From assembly GCA_037893245.1 (NCBI GenBank), contig JBAIAA010000103.1, positions 248,001 to 312,000 on the forward strand: 64,000 nt of DNA, read 5' to 3'. A model generated the notes under the pieces. The model was not told the origin of the DNA and did no database searches. It worked only from the letters and a program-made list of their open reading frames with translations. The number at the start of each line of letters is the position of its first letter. Position 1 is the stretch's first letter. Shown here one piece after another: positions 20,191 to 32,005 of this stretch. The position numbers were made by a program, and so were the translations under genes. Source of the stretch: Crossaster papposus. Taxonomy: Eukaryota > Echinodermata > Asteroidea > Velatida > Solasteridae.

Positions 20191-21177
20191 CAGATTTATT
20201 AAAATGAAGGCCTGCTTCCCAGGAATTGTATGATTCTGCCATAAGTATATTCCGACGCTAACGTCAATAATGTGTTGTAACCCGCCAGGCGGACGATCGT
20301 GCGTGGGGCCGGCCGGTAGCAGCAGCAACACGCATGCGATTCGTTTTGTGGTTTGCACGTGGTGGGTACACGATGCGCTGGTGACATGGGCAAATACGCA
20401 CGTTGACCCCGCTTAGATTTGTACTTGTAAGTTGTAGAGTATAACAAAGCTCGTGTTCGACTTTCATTCAAAGTGAAAGGAAGGCTTTTGTACCTACAAA
20501 TCCTCGGTGAGAATTATAAATTCGTGAGTACCAAGACAAAGTTGTTTTCTTACTGTTCCCTGGCTTGTATTCTTGAGTGAATTGGCCTCCCCGTGCACGT
20601 CAAAGAATGGAAAGTTGTGTGCAGCTAGGGCCGGGCAACGTACAACATGCGTGTGTTGTGCGTGCATGTGCATTTGGGTTTCTCCTCAATTTCTTTGTTT
20701 TCCCCTCAATGACGCGGGTAAACAAAAGCGTGACCTTTACGTTTTTAAGAATTCGCGTCTTGGCATGAACCGAAAAAACGTTCTTTTAGACTATTTTTAG
20801 GCGGGCTATAAATCCCATTGATATTGCATTCGGTTGGGATACTTCCATATTTATTTCAAAATGTAAAATCAGAGAAAACTTGTTTTACTTAGAGGTGCTC
20901 TTTAAACCTGCATAGCAAAACTGTGTAGTGATATGTACATGTAGAAGTACTGAAATAGCCTCATAACAGGTTCTTGGTGTAATGACCCAGATACAATCCT
21001 ACAAAATGTAGGACTACACTTTGTGTCATTATATTGCAGTTATTAAATGTCATTTAAAAATAATCCCCAAGGTTGCCAACTCTGAGAGTACATCTTAATA
21101 CCTTGTTATTAATTATTATTAATTTCAGTCAAACCAACAGCTGGTATAAGAGGACATTTGAGAGGCATACTGTTCAA
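20191..21177. other. No gene recognised
   Basis: Intergenic sequence; small frames with no family signature. Confidence 0.3.
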
Positions 21178-21411
21178 CCAGTTCGCGCCGGATGACTTAT
21201 ATAAACGCAAAGTTTTCCCCAAATTCAAAACGGATGACGCATAAACACGCCAAGTTCAAGTTCCCAAATGTCTGTCAGCAGCGAGCAAGGCCGGAAATGC
21301 ATGGGTGTGCTTCCCGGCACTATCAGCCTGAACCCGCTTCGGATCGAGTTTCGTTAAAAATAATCCCGCCCCTCGGCTCGGTGATGTTAAAATAATCCCG
21401 GCGCGAGCTGG
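21178..21411 (+). repeat. TTAA MITE family 2, copy 2
   Basis: In the opposite orientation to the copy at 13127-13360 and closely similar (CCAGTTCGCGCCGG ... GCGCGAGCTGG). TTAA is intact on the right (21412-21415) and mutated on the left (TTCAA). Confidence 0.9.
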
Positions 21412-22294
21412 TTAAACTACTTGCGTGGACTTTGTCCAAAACGTACATTTTATTATGGGGAGGAAATTGTCGATATGTCCAAAAACATCCAAAACAAAAC
21501 TGGGGAATGTATTAAGGGACACCAAGCAGATAATATGCCATCTCAAAATGCATTAAATCTTTTTAACGTAATGTAAATTTTCTTTTGCAATGATACAAGA
21601 ATTGTATACTATGTACAAACCAATGAAAAGGTAATTTTTGAAAAAGTGATTTATTTGTATATTATTTAGTTATTTGTAGGGTTACTTTTAACCCTGATCA
21701 TAAACAATGTAAGTAACGATATTATTTACACACATGTTAATTATACACATTTCTTATATCTCTGGACACCGTTAGTGTTTTACTGTCAATAAATTCTCAG
21801 AAACTTCATCATTCAAAAGGTAAACCACTAAAACACACACCCCCACAGGCCGATAGACTCTTCACTCATTACATATTCGTGTTATGTTTTACAAAATAAT
21901 GACTATTTGTAATGAGGTGCATCCGAGTTGAATAGAACATTCAATCTTTCACCTTAGGAAAATATTTCTACTACTAGCTCTGTAATCAATAATGAAGCAC
22001 GCGTGCAAAAGGAGGAACTGAATGGAAAAAAAATAAAGCGACGTTGAAATGTCACGCTGGCAAATATTCTCCATGATTTCTCAAAATAACAAATACACAT
22101 ATAATACACAATATACTTTTGTATTATACATGTAAGATAATTAAGTCGTATCCTCATTGAGTGATCCCCACAATGTCGCTGGCCAGGTTGAATCTGAAAA
22201 TTTGGCGTAATCCTGGCCACACGGAATTCTTGTATTTATCACTTCTGAATAGCGCCCTCGAACAAAGATGACAATTTGGGAAACCGCCAACATA

Positions 22295-22354
22295 GGGCAA
22301 GATAGCTCATTTGGTGGTAGAGTGCCGGTCCGGTATTCCGGAGATCGCATTGCC
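22295..22354 (+). repeat. tRNA-like element, truncated
   Basis: GGGCAAGATAGCTCATTTGG with a D-arm-like start, but the T-arm is lost. It corresponds to the fuller copy at 40620-40694 in unit B. Confidence 0.6.
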
Positions 22355-22798
22355 AATTTCTTTGTTGACTTTGAAATTTATGCATCAGTTACCCTTGTGA
22401 TTTATTCGTGTAAAATTCATTTTAGTCAACTTTTTAGTCATTTGGTCCAACCCATGTCTGAATTACCAGTCTGTAAAAAAGAATATCAGAAATGAACCAA
22501 TTGCAGAGTAACCTTCAATTTACCCTAACCGTCCCAAATTCTCAAATCCACCCACAACCCCACCCCCCCTAAAACAGTTGATGGATTTTGGCGGACTTGG
22601 TGGATTTTGACAAATTAGGTACAGCACCCCGCAGCGGCAGTAGTGAGTATAATGGCACACTTTATGACGGACATGATAAGCCTTGATCAGTGTAAGTTTC
22701 AATGAAAACATTACAAAAATGAGTCTTAAAGTGCATGGCTGCATATCAGAACAGTCAAACTTCCCTTTAAAATGTATTGATTGATAAATGTCCACACA

Positions 22799-22830
22799 TC
22801 CCCCCCCCCCCCCCCCCCCCCCCACCTCTC
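22799..22830. repeat. Poly-C tract and flanks
   Basis: About 24 C residues followed by CT-rich sequence. Equivalent tracts occur in unit B (41356-41382) and unit C (54361-54378) at the same position and with different lengths. It is an assembly-sensitive homopolymer. Confidence 0.8.
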
Positions 22831-23980
22831 CCCCCTTCGAATCATTCAGCGCAGTGAATATTTTTTTTTTTCTAGATACCAGTGCTATACAAGTTTTTAT
22901 TATTTTATTATTATTATTCAACTGACTGACATTAATGCCAGAGCTTGACTGCCAGAGCTTGTTGTTAATCATCATACAGAAGTAAATGGGCTTGCCTCCT
23001 GCTATTAAAGTTTAATTGGGTTTGTCAGAGAATTACCGAGTTGTTAGAGATGCAAATTTGACAGGAAATTGACAGGAGTTTCTCAGGAAACAAGGTGGAA
23101 GGAGGAGGCGAGGAATAGAGGAGGCAACAAGGTAAGGAGATGTTTTTACTTTGCGCTAGACTATTAGCATTTGTCTTGTGTTTAAATTTGTTTAGTAAAC
23201 ATGGTAATATGACTAAACGCTTCATAATTCGAGCGATTCACAATACATAGAAGCTGCCGTTGGAGGCGCAAATCCTGCTATACCCGCAGTGCATCATGGG
23301 AAAAAGTCGACATCAGTTTGAAAAACGGTATTCATTTTGCATGAACTCATCAGTTTTTAAGTCTTTTTGGACGCGCACGACTAAAGTTCCAATTTTTTTC
23401 TGCAAATAACAAAGTTTTAATCATCGACGCTTCCGGATACATTTATGTTTGTGTTGTACCTCGCGTGAACAATGAAGAATATATATTTCACTACAGTATG
23501 ATGTACGGAAGAAGTCGACCGTAAAGTTTAAAAGTGGCTCTTTTGAGTCAAACGCTTGGTGGCGCACTGCATTGTGAATCGCCCGAATTGAAGCAGTTTC
23601 TGGCAATTTTAAAAGACTGGGTAGGAGCTAATTTTAAAAAAATGGGAAAGCGCAAATTTGTGGAACAAATGGTAGCATAATGGTACAGGAAGAACAGGAT
23701 GCTCGTAATGTACAACTTGGAATATATACATGTAATTAAAAATAGAATACACAACATTTGCAAACATAAACGAAATAAATGACCAAAATTATCACAAAAT
23801 ACTTTACTGAACTGTTAGTGTTTAGGGAATGGCTGTTTGAAGCATCTTGTAAAAATAATGGCTCCTAGCTGGTTTGCTAACATTTTCAAGTGAATGGGAT
23901 TTTTGTATCGATTTCTAACACTGGTCGGTCGACCAGCGCTGGAAAATAACCTGACTTTTTTCAAATACTGCTCCTAATTT

Positions 23981-24401
23981 GTGAGGGGTTCTGGCAAAAT
24001 GAGACGGAACTGGGCAGAGGTTGAAATGAGGGTTCTTGGGTATTAAAAAAGAGGATAAAATTCTACTTACAATGCTGTTTGTTGTACTTCAACAAGGGTT
24101 AGTTATTGCTGTGTAAATGTCGCATTTATCAACATGTCGCAAAAGTAAAATATTGAGAAAAAGGCCTATCAATCTAAGAGTTTTGTAAATATCATATAGA
24201 AAAATGCCAATTATTTTCCCTTACAAACACTTTTCTTCTACTACTTTCATATTATTTTTAACAAAATTTACTTAGTGGGCATTCCATTAAAAAATATCAG
24301 TAAATCTGAACATTAAAAAAATCTCGAATTTTTCATTATTTTGCAGTTTCCTGCACTATGCCCTGTGCCCAGTTCCGTCTCATTTTGCCAGAACACCTCA
24401 C
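23981..24401. repeat. MITE with ~35-bp inverted ends, unit A copy
   Basis: GTGAGGGGTTCTGGCAAAAT... at the left and ...ATTTTGCCAGAACACCTCAC at the right form ~35-bp inverted repeats with one mismatch (GAGACGGAACTGGGC inner part). The same insertion is in unit B (42182-42605). Unit C lacks it near 55200. Confidence 0.85.
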
Positions 24402-24630
24402 ATTTTTTATATTTAGTAATTCCACATTTTCTTTGCAATTAATTGTTTCATGCTTTGATAAATTACCCCCCCCCCCCCCCTCCCACTCTAATCATCCAGT
24501 GCAGTAAATAGATTTTTCTAGATACCAGCCTTTACAAGTTTGCATTATTATTTTATTATTATTATTCAACTGACTGACATTAATGTCAGTCTCATTATTT
24601 CATCTTGAACGTAAGATACACCATTTGCAG

Positions 24631-25325
24631 ATATGTGACCCGCTCCTACAAAAACCCGACATAAGTCGCACAGGCTATTTCGAGATACAGCTCGTCAGAG
24701 TTGAAAAGGGGGTGAAAAATCTGGCGGACACCTTTTTTAGTTTTTCATTATTTTATGATTCTTTAATATGTATACTTAACTTTAACCCTCAAATAAACAA
24801 AATCAACTTTATAAATAAGAAAGTACAAAAATCATGCATTTATTGAGGCAAACTGTATCCTAAAAGTGGTAATTTATCTCCCAAATACATCGTCTTAAAA
24901 TCTTCACAAATTTGAGGGTATAGGGCTGGCAATATGGATTTTTTTCTCTTAGCGATATCGCCGATATGGCGACAAAATCGGCAAAAAATTAAGGCATGAA
25001 AAAATGTCGCCAAAGGTACACTCAAACAGCTTTCGAAAACCCCCAAATCTTTCTGTAATTACCGCCATGATCGTCCATCAGTTAAACTAAATCAACTTTA
25101 TTGATGAGAAAATAAAAATATCATGTATTTATTGAGGCAAACTAAGTCCTAAAAGTGGTTTATCTCCCAAATACATTGTCTTAAAATCCTCATAAAATGA
25201 TGTATGTATGGTATAAAGGTGGTTCCAAATGAAAGCTGAAGATGTGTACTAAATGGAAATAACAATATCTCACTTTTCAAAAAAACAACTTATGTCTGGT
25301 TTTGTGGGAGCATGATGTCACATAT
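24631..25325. repeat. Element nested in a TTAA MITE, unit A
   Basis: Ends ATATGTGACCCGCTCCTACA and (inverted) GTGGGAGCATGATGTCACATAT, with GACATAAG/CTTATGTC further in. It splits a TTAA family-1 copy whose left end is at about 24607. Unit B has the same insertion (42895-44534), enlarged by extra sequence. Unit C has the uninterrupted MITE (55316-55662). Confidence 0.7.
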
Positions 25326-25777
25326 CAAAATTCTTCACTACAGAAATATTAAAAAATATCTACCTTTTTTTTAAAAAGTAAATAATGATTGTAGGCAACC
25401 TGCAAAATGATTACGCTATATATCCTGTCATTGTTTCCGAACGAAAATCGTGGAAAAAACAAGAACAACATAAGAACCACTGCACTTGTTTCCTTTTGCG
25501 ATCGAGGATCGAAATACAAAAGAATACAATTGGAACAAAAGATCCTCGAAGGACGGTTTCTTTGTCCTCGATCGGCAAGATAAGCGTAAAGCAATGGGGT
25601 TATGTTTCAGTTAAGGAATAAAGGAAAACACAATAGGCAATCCTCGGTCGTAATGGCAATTCACGAATACATGCCCGATTACGTACATTGATGACTTTTG
25701 CTGGTGTACATGGATAAGACTCCTACCTCTCCTTTGCTCCATTGTCAGATATACAGTCCAGCTGATGAAAAGGTAGC

Positions 25778-25813
25778 CGATGAAACATGGCAAGCATGAA
25801 CTCTACAGTGAAT
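25778..25813 (+). CDS. Upstream ORF overlapping the GPCR start
   Basis: ATGAAACATGGCAAGCATGA... reads MKHGKHELYSE and stops, out of frame with the receptor whose ATG it overlaps. The same uORF, with Pro for the second-codon His, is conserved in units B (44799) and C (55860). It could lower translation of the receptor; this is inference. Confidence 0.35.
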
Positions 25814-26734
25814 GAGGCAGTTGAATGGACCACTGAGACATCCACAGTGGGTTCTACAGAGCCACTCTTTATCATCGGCAGCATTCTCCTGGTTCCGACA
25901 ATCCTTCTGATCGTGGTTCTCAACCCGCTATGCCTTCTTGTTCTACACCGTGCCACTGACATGCAAGAGACGACCAAGTTGTTTATGGCTTCGCTCGCTG
26001 TTTCTGATCTCTGCGGTGGGATATTTGTCGCATGTCCACTGTTGCTAGATTTGATAAATCATTTCAAATGGGTGTTAGGAGGTTTTCTTTGTATAGTGTT
26101 AGGGATTGTGACCCCAACGTTTTATACTCTCAGTTGCTTGTCCCTCATCCTTTTAACGGTTGATCGTTATATCGCCATCGTATATCCACTGCGTTACGCA
26201 ATTTGGATAACGTCGAGGGTGGCAAAAATCATGATTGGTTGTGTGTGGGCGGCAACACTCACAGTGTTTATCATCTGGTTTGGGATCCTGGCAAAAAAAC
26301 ATGTAGATGACACTGGTGTGTGCAGAGTTGCTTGCAATATTTGCTTCTTTGCATTCAACTGCGTATATGCCGTTTCTTTCACAATCATCCTGGTAGTTTA
26401 CATTCACATTCTCAAAGTAGCCCGACGTCAAGCCCGGCGCATCGCTGCTCAAAATCCAATTGAAAACTGTCCGGACGGACAAAACGCTCCGCGGCCAGTC
26501 AGCACCAAGTCTGCTACGACTGTGTTCCTGATAACTGGCACAGTGTTCATCTGTTGGACACCTTCCTTCATTACCTTGCTGTTATATGCCATTAAGCTAA
26601 TTCCATTTAACTGGGTGTTCTTGTCACAAATTGGCTTCTTCACCAACTGCTGGCTGAATGGCTTCATCTATTACTGGAGGAACAGGGAACTACGCCATAC
26701 CCTGCATGGCATGGTATTCTCATGTTGTCACTGA
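25787..26734 (+). CDS. Rhodopsin-like GPCR, unit A (intronless)
   Basis: A 315-residue single-exon class A receptor. Seven membrane segments are visible: TM1 ~28-52, TM2 ~64-89, TM3 ~99-124, TM4 ~146-168, TM5 ~187-209, TM6 ~243-270 and TM7 ~277-296. Motifs are LAVSDL in TM2, DRY at 126-128, CWTP at 256-259 and NGFIY at 291-295 in place of NPxxY. Cys102 and Cys179/183 fit the TM3-ECL2 disulphide. There is an N-terminal NST sequon and a terminal FSCCH that could be palmitoylated. ICL3 is short. The ligand is unknown; such tandem intronless receptors in echinoderms are usually lineage-specific and possibly chemosensory. The first ATG adds MAS relative to the paralogues, whose start corresponds to 25796. 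A short out-of-frame upstream ORF (25778) overlaps the start. Confidence 0.95.
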   Translation: MASMNSTVNEAVEWTTETSTVGSTEPLFIIGSILLVPTILLIVVLNPLCLLVLHRATDMQETTKLFMASLAVSDLCGGIFVACPLLLDLINHFKWVLGGFLCIVLGIVTPTFYTLSCLSLILLTVDRYIAIVYPLRYAIWITSRVAKIMIGCVWAATLTVFIIWFGILAKKHVDDTGVCRVACNICFFAFNCVYAVSFTIILVVYIHILKVARRQARRIAAQNPIENCPDGQNAPRPVSTKSATTVFLITGTVFICWTPSFITLLLYAIKLIPFNWVFLSQIGFFTNCWLNGFIYYWRNRELRHTLHGMVFSCCH

Positions 26735-27677
26735 CTATCCAAGTTGTTCCTTATTTTAACAGACCGTTGTAACTAGTAACATTTTACTTTGATCGATACC
26801 AAATCAAAGAGGTTAAAGCGATCGTATACGTTTGGTAATTGGAACCCACTGTTTGTTTCAATCCTATATAGTTATAGATATATACCATAAAACTAACCTG
26901 TAAAAATTTAATTTCAAAAGGTGGTAGCGATTTTGAGATATTGCCGAAAATCTGGAGCGGTTATGTCTACGCAGGAAGAATAATCTGCATTGGAATGCAC
27001 AATTTGAACAAAAGTCACTGCAGTAACGCTTCTCAGATTCAATTTTTTTGGGATAAAAAGTGATATCTTTTTCCATAACCGCAGTACTTTGAAGTGAAAA
27101 GTTTTTAAAAATGCATTATACTATCCAAAGCTGCTGTACTTCTTATCAAGTAAGTTTTTATTTCCATTAATTTTTGGAGTAATTACCAAACGTATACGAT
27201 CCCTTTCAGAAGGAAATCAATTTATATGGGAGTTGGCTGCTCGGAAGGGACATGTACATATGTCATTCATGATTGTTATTGTGTTTTGGCTTTATCACAG
27301 ATATTACTTTAAATTTCCTTTAAAGTGGAAAATGAGAAATGTACAAAATAGAAAATGTACTCAGTCGTTGTGTACCTTTTCTTTGGGTAAAATGTGGGGG
27401 TAACTATTTCCATTGTGAATATTGATGTCAACACATTCTTGGAGTTTTCAAATGAGTCTGGACTACTGTTGCAAAGCTTAGAAACTTGATGAATAACATG
27501 AACATTACTAAAATGTCATAACAATTCAAATATGATTGAATGTAATTATTCAATACTTTCAGCTGACAGACATTGGTGAGCAGACACAAAAACAAACAAC
27601 CTGGGACTTTGTATCTTATAATACACAAATAAACCGCAAGGGAAACTCACTAGGTAAATTTGCATACATTTCCCTAG

Positions 27678-28032
27678 TGAACAAAGAAATTGGCAAGACA
27701 GGAGACGACCAAGTTGTTTATGACTTCGCTCGCTGTTTCTGATCTCTGCACTGGGATATTTGTCGCATGTCCAAAGTTGCTAGTTTTGATAAATCATTTC
27801 AAATGGGTGTTAGGTTTTCTTTGTACAGTGTCAGGGATCGTGACCCCAACGTTTTATACTCTCAGTTGCTTGTCCCTCATCCTTTTAACGGTTGATCGTT
27901 ATATCGCCATCATATATCCACTGCGTTACACAAGTTTGATAACGTCGAGGGTGGCAAAAGTCATGGTTGTGTGTGGGCGGCAACACTCACAATGTATATC
28001 ATCTGGTGAACAAAGATATTGGCAAGGCAGGA
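27678..28032 (+). pseudogene. Captured GPCR fragment (TM2-TM4) flanked by direct repeats
   Basis: 27703-28006 is homologous to the receptors from ETTKLFMTSLAVSDL through TVDRYIAI to just after SRVAKVM, where a small deletion shifts the frame. It carries CTGIFVAC and RYTSLI-type variants, closer to units B and C than to the intact unit A gene. It interrupts a tRNA-like element. The 26-bp sequence TGAACAAAGAxATTGGCAAG + xCAGGA stands at both ends (27678-27703 and 28007-28032). It is not a functional gene. Confidence 0.85.
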
Positions 28033-28092
28033 CTCAAACCTGCAACCTCCGGGATACCGGACTGGCGCTCTACCAACTGAGCTATCTGTTGG
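28021..28092 (-). repeat. tRNA-like element, unit A
   Basis: On the minus strand it has GATAGCTCAGTTGGTAGAGC (A box) and GCAGGTTTGAGTCCTGCC (B box, paired stem). The anticodon arm does not give a 7-nt loop. It is homologous to 46337-46405 and 57776-57851. Confidence 0.6.
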
Positions 28093-29589
28093 CGGTATCC
28101 CAAATTGTCAGTATCTTTGTTCGAGGGCGCTAGTCAGAAGTCAAAACTGTAATTAATGCAGAGTTGGGCTAAGAAGAAATAGAAATTATTAAAACTGTAT
28201 TATGTATTATATATTATAACTTATTTACTTGCTGAAATCCACCTAGTAGAAGTGTAATTTGGATTTAATTACAGAGCTTTTGGGGTTCAGAGAACTTCTG
28301 ACCAGGGGCCAATTTAGAAGCTTAGGAGCTGCTAAGCACAACAAAAAGTAAAGTATATTGTTTGTGACTGTGTTCAACTGGTTTTTGCTTAGCATAAAAA
28401 GCACATAGAGTTGACTGTAATCAAATTTTACTGATTAAGACTTTTTAGTGTACATGTAGGTCTGTGAAATAGGCACCAGAACTACTTGGTGGAACTGCAG
28501 AAGCAGACATACATTGGAATATGTTGGGTTACGCTGTGTGGCATTGATATCTTTAAAAGTACCATTACATTTGGTTTAAGTATTTTGGTGTATTTTGAGG
28601 TGGAATAGTTTAAAACAATTTGAATCATGTAAATTATTTTTAAAGAAAAATATTTTTAAAAAGTGCCAATCGGACGTAGCATTGACACCGTGTCAGTTTG
28701 ATGTCAACTTTAATACAATAATATGGAAAACTCACTGCATTTGTTTTTTAAAAGAAGCACTATGCAACACAGCAACACATTTATTATAGTAGTCAATGTC
28801 CAAATATATTAACACACTGTATCCGGACCCAATGGAATGACCCACCGTTACAAGCACTACTGGTTACAGAAACAGGAAACAACCCCAAGATGGCTAGGCC
28901 AAGAAGCGCTCACACCACAGACATATAAACAAATAGACCGCCAGTCGTGTGCACAAAACCGTGATTGGAAAAAATATGGGCAAAAGAACGCGTCGGTGAA
29001 TGGTTGCTTGGAACCGGTACTGCACGAGTTCTACGCGCCTATTGTGCAACGCCATCGCATATGCGCTCATATAAATTTGTACAGTATATTTTGTTCAACG
29101 GGCAACGCACCGCTCGCTTTTTACATTCTGTGCGCATACTGGGCAACGCGCTCAACACAAAAATGGGCCTAAAAGTCACAAATCACAAAATCACAAAATC
29201 ACAATATCACCATGTAGTTTTGAATAGGACCTGGCGGTCTATGGGTTTATATGTCTGGGATCCACACGCATTCACTGCAGTCAAGTGTGAAGAATTATTT
29301 TGTGTAATTTTGATGTTTGTTGAGGAAATCAACAAAGCTTTGTGTTAATAATAAATAAATAAATTGCAAATATTGTATCATATAAAGAACTCCACACACT
29401 TTTTTTTGTTTTCTAAGTGTTCCACTATAAAACACAAATTTTCTGGAATTGTAGGAGGTGGGTGAACAATCACCTTAAACTTTGGTTAACGTTTTATTTA
29501 ACCATCCTGTATTTATAGGTTTATAGTTCAAAGTTTACAAAACAGAATTTAGATTCAGAATTCAAATACAGATACTTAGTGAATCTTAC
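28093..29589. other. Unit A spacer, shared with units B and C
   Basis: Conserved between units but with no open frame preserved in all three. It includes a MITE-like piece (GGGGCCAATTTAGAAGCTTA ... TCTGTGAAATAGGCACC, about 28303-28480). The apparent frames at 28837-29348 are broken in the other units and are treated as non-coding. Confidence 0.4.
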
Positions 29590-29675
29590 CTCTAGATCAG
29601 CCCTGCGCTTGGTGATTGCCTTCTCAGACCAATTGGTGAATAGTCTCTTAGGAGGGAAGCAATTATCAGGCTGAC
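29590..29675 (-). pseudogene. KIF16B: KIF16B/SNX23-like PX exon 2, unit A (+2 frameshift)
   Basis: Minus-strand exon with acceptor CTGCAG and donor GAG|GTAAG. It encodes FPPKRLFTNWSEKAITKRRA then DLE. This is the PX-domain stretch after the RRYSRF helix, where KIF16B has FPPKKLFGNKDERVVAERR. KIF16B is a plus-end kinesin whose C-terminal PX domain binds PI3P on early endosomes. The exon is 86 nt, whereas the unit B copy is 84 nt and phase 0 at both ends. Two extra bases near its 5' end (GATAATTGCTTCCC vs GATAAGCTTTCC) shift the frame relative to B. The exon before this one in the PX domain was not found. Confidence 0.65.
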
Positions 29676-29729
29676 CTGCAGTAATAAAAAAATCAACCCA
29701 TCATTTCAAACACGCATTGGGTTAACTAC

Positions 29730-29860
29730 TTCTCCCCCCACCCCCAAGACTCCCCCCCCCCCCCCCTCCAGGTCTCTCCCACCCCCAAGTCCCACCCCCA
29801 AGTCTCCCCCCAAGTCTCTCCCCCCCCCCCACCTCCGAGTCTCCCCCCTCCCACCTCTGG
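29730..29860. repeat. CCCCCA/AGTCTC low-complexity tract
   Basis: Runs of C with interspersed AAGTCTCC, next to the PX exon 2 acceptor in units A, B (49310-49380) and C (59470-59510), with differing lengths. Confidence 0.8.
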
Positions 29861-30954
29861 ACTGACCAATTACAATTATTTACATAATGAAAACAAATCT
29901 GATTATTTCAGGCTTTCAAGCAAACCCAGCTGAGATCACATTTTTATGTTTCGCAAGCACAATGGGTAAACCCGAGGCCTTATTTAAAAGATTTAACAAA
30001 AATCAATGTTATGGCTTGCCCAGGGTAAAAGGTCAAAGTTTATTTGCTTGACCTCATGCTAAAACGTGGGGTCCGATGCCTCATAGGTCCCACACCTTGT
30101 AAAACTGACAAAATCTCATCTTTCAACCAAATAAACGTTCATAGGTCCGACAACTCATTATATGATCACAGTCAGTACCGGTAAATAAACCCGATTCCAG
30201 CCCCTCATCAGTTTAATTGGCCGCCTACTTCTTTTTCAACCCTCATCAATGTCACCAGACTGATTAAAAACAGTGAAACAGGAGAGAAGAGAAAGAAACA
30301 CAAAATGTTCATTAAATATGGTTATTGTTGTCACTCCACAAAAGGTCTTTATTGCCTGCATACCCATTGTCAATCAACTTGTGGAAATATTAAATGATGA
30401 CAACTATTGTTGGACAAATAGGGTTATTTACATGAGTGGAAAGCCTGCAGCGTACGCTTTCATTTGGTATATAATAGAGATCTATTGCTCCACCCGTTTT
30501 GGAGATATGACATGTTTGCTTATATTGATTACTTCTTTGAAGTTGAAGTTACACAACTGAAAAAACAGGCATCAAACTAGCTCGCTCTATAGAACAACAG
30601 AATGATGCACACAAAATGATATATTTTGTTCTCCTTTATTTAACAAAATCAACATTTCTGTGAATGAAACCTGAAACTATAGGTACTAAAGATGTCATTC
30701 ATGACAAACAAAAATTAAGTTTTTATGAAATGCTCTTTCTTTCAATGTTGTGATTTTAACAAAATTTGGTGGGTAGATATAGACCGGCAGCCCACGGACA
30801 TTTGGTTAGATGAACTAGGTACCAATATCTGACTATGGGAGTGTGTAGGGGGTCACCTAAAATGAATGGAAATAAGTCTGCCAGGTACCACCAGCTGCCT
30901 GTACCCCTGGGGGACCTCCAAAGGGGTCAACAACTGGGTACTAAGGCCAAAAAA

Positions 30955-31280
30955 ACATGTTTAGCGTCATGCCTTTTTTTTTAAAGGAAGGAGGAGGCCC
31001 TTTTTTATTTTTTTATATTTTTTTCAAAATAGCCGCCCTACACATCTTAATTTGAGTGATGCAGTAAACATGTCACACCCTATCTTCTAATTAAAAATTT
31101 AAATTCATGTGAGTCGATCAAGTATGCACCGTACACGACTACACGTCCCACCATAGCCTTCCTATTAGAAAAAATATATTTCCAGAGCATGTACACAGTG
31201 ATGCTAAAGTCTAAAATACGATCTTAAAATGTTATTATCTTTCAAAAAAATGGTCAAATTTATCATTTTTTTTCAAAAGG

Positions 31281-31312
<32 letters not shown>

Positions 31313-31382
31313 AAAAAAAAGGAGGCGGCCCCCAAAAAGCAAGCAGGCGGTGACGCTAAACATTTTTTTATTTTTATTTGGC
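30955..31382. repeat. 428-bp MITE, unit A only, with CTAA duplication
   Basis: GGCCAAAAAAACATGTTTAG at the left mirrors CTAAACATTTTTTTA...TTTGGC at the right. Inside is a ~30-bp poly-A run (31279-31310). Flanks are CTAA (30951-30954 and 31383-31386). Unit C has a single CTAA at the same point (60976-60979), giving an exact empty site. Confidence 0.85.
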
Positions 31383-31708
31383 CTAAATAGTTGAGCGAGG
31401 TACCACTAAAAAATGATGCCAAAGGAACAAGTTGAGTTCGTAGAGTACAAAACGGGTTACGACAGACAAAAAGACCGCTGCAATACACGTACCAGACACC
31501 CCAAACATGGAAAAGGGGGCAAAAAGTGAAAAACGCTATATATTCACCCCAAAATGAACACCAATTACTGTTTTGTAGTCCCTAACACCAACGGTGAGTT
31601 GAATCTGAGAAAATATCCACAATGTTTTCAAATGATAATAAATTATGTTTTATGTATCACTTTAAAATTAACAAGCCACGCCCCTTTTAGGGGTTTCCCT
31701 GATTCTAA

Positions 31709-32005
31709 GTAGTACGCATCCAGCAAAATGATTGTGCTAGATATCCTGTAATTAATCCGAAAAATTTAATTTTATAAAGACAAATTCGCGATCGCCGGCT
31801 GACGATCGCGTAAAAACAAAAATAACATAAGAATAAATGCTCGACACCGGTTAAAAACGATCGCTGTTTTTCGTGCTTTTCTCGGCATCCATGATTGTGA
31901 AACTTTGGACAGGTCAGTTAAATTATATTTACTATAAAATACAACCCGACAAATCTACCCATTCATAATAATTCAAGCAATTACTAATGGTGTACCCTAC
32001 CTTTA
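31709..32005 (+). repeat. TTAA MITE family 1, 5'-truncated, unit A
   Basis: Begins within the family (ACGCATCCAGCAAAATGATT) and ends normally with CTACCTTTAA. The same truncation is present in unit C (61338-61637), so it predates the split of these units. Unit B has a full copy (50916-51313). Confidence 0.75.

Noticed and set aside
26153..26482. Minus-strand frame inside the GPCR (also 56233-56565)
   Set aside because: Complement of conserved coding sequence. Not conserved as a frame in unit B.
28837..29348. Frames of 111 and 127 codons in unit A
   Set aside because: The homologous sequence in units B and C is full of indels that break both frames; no domain.
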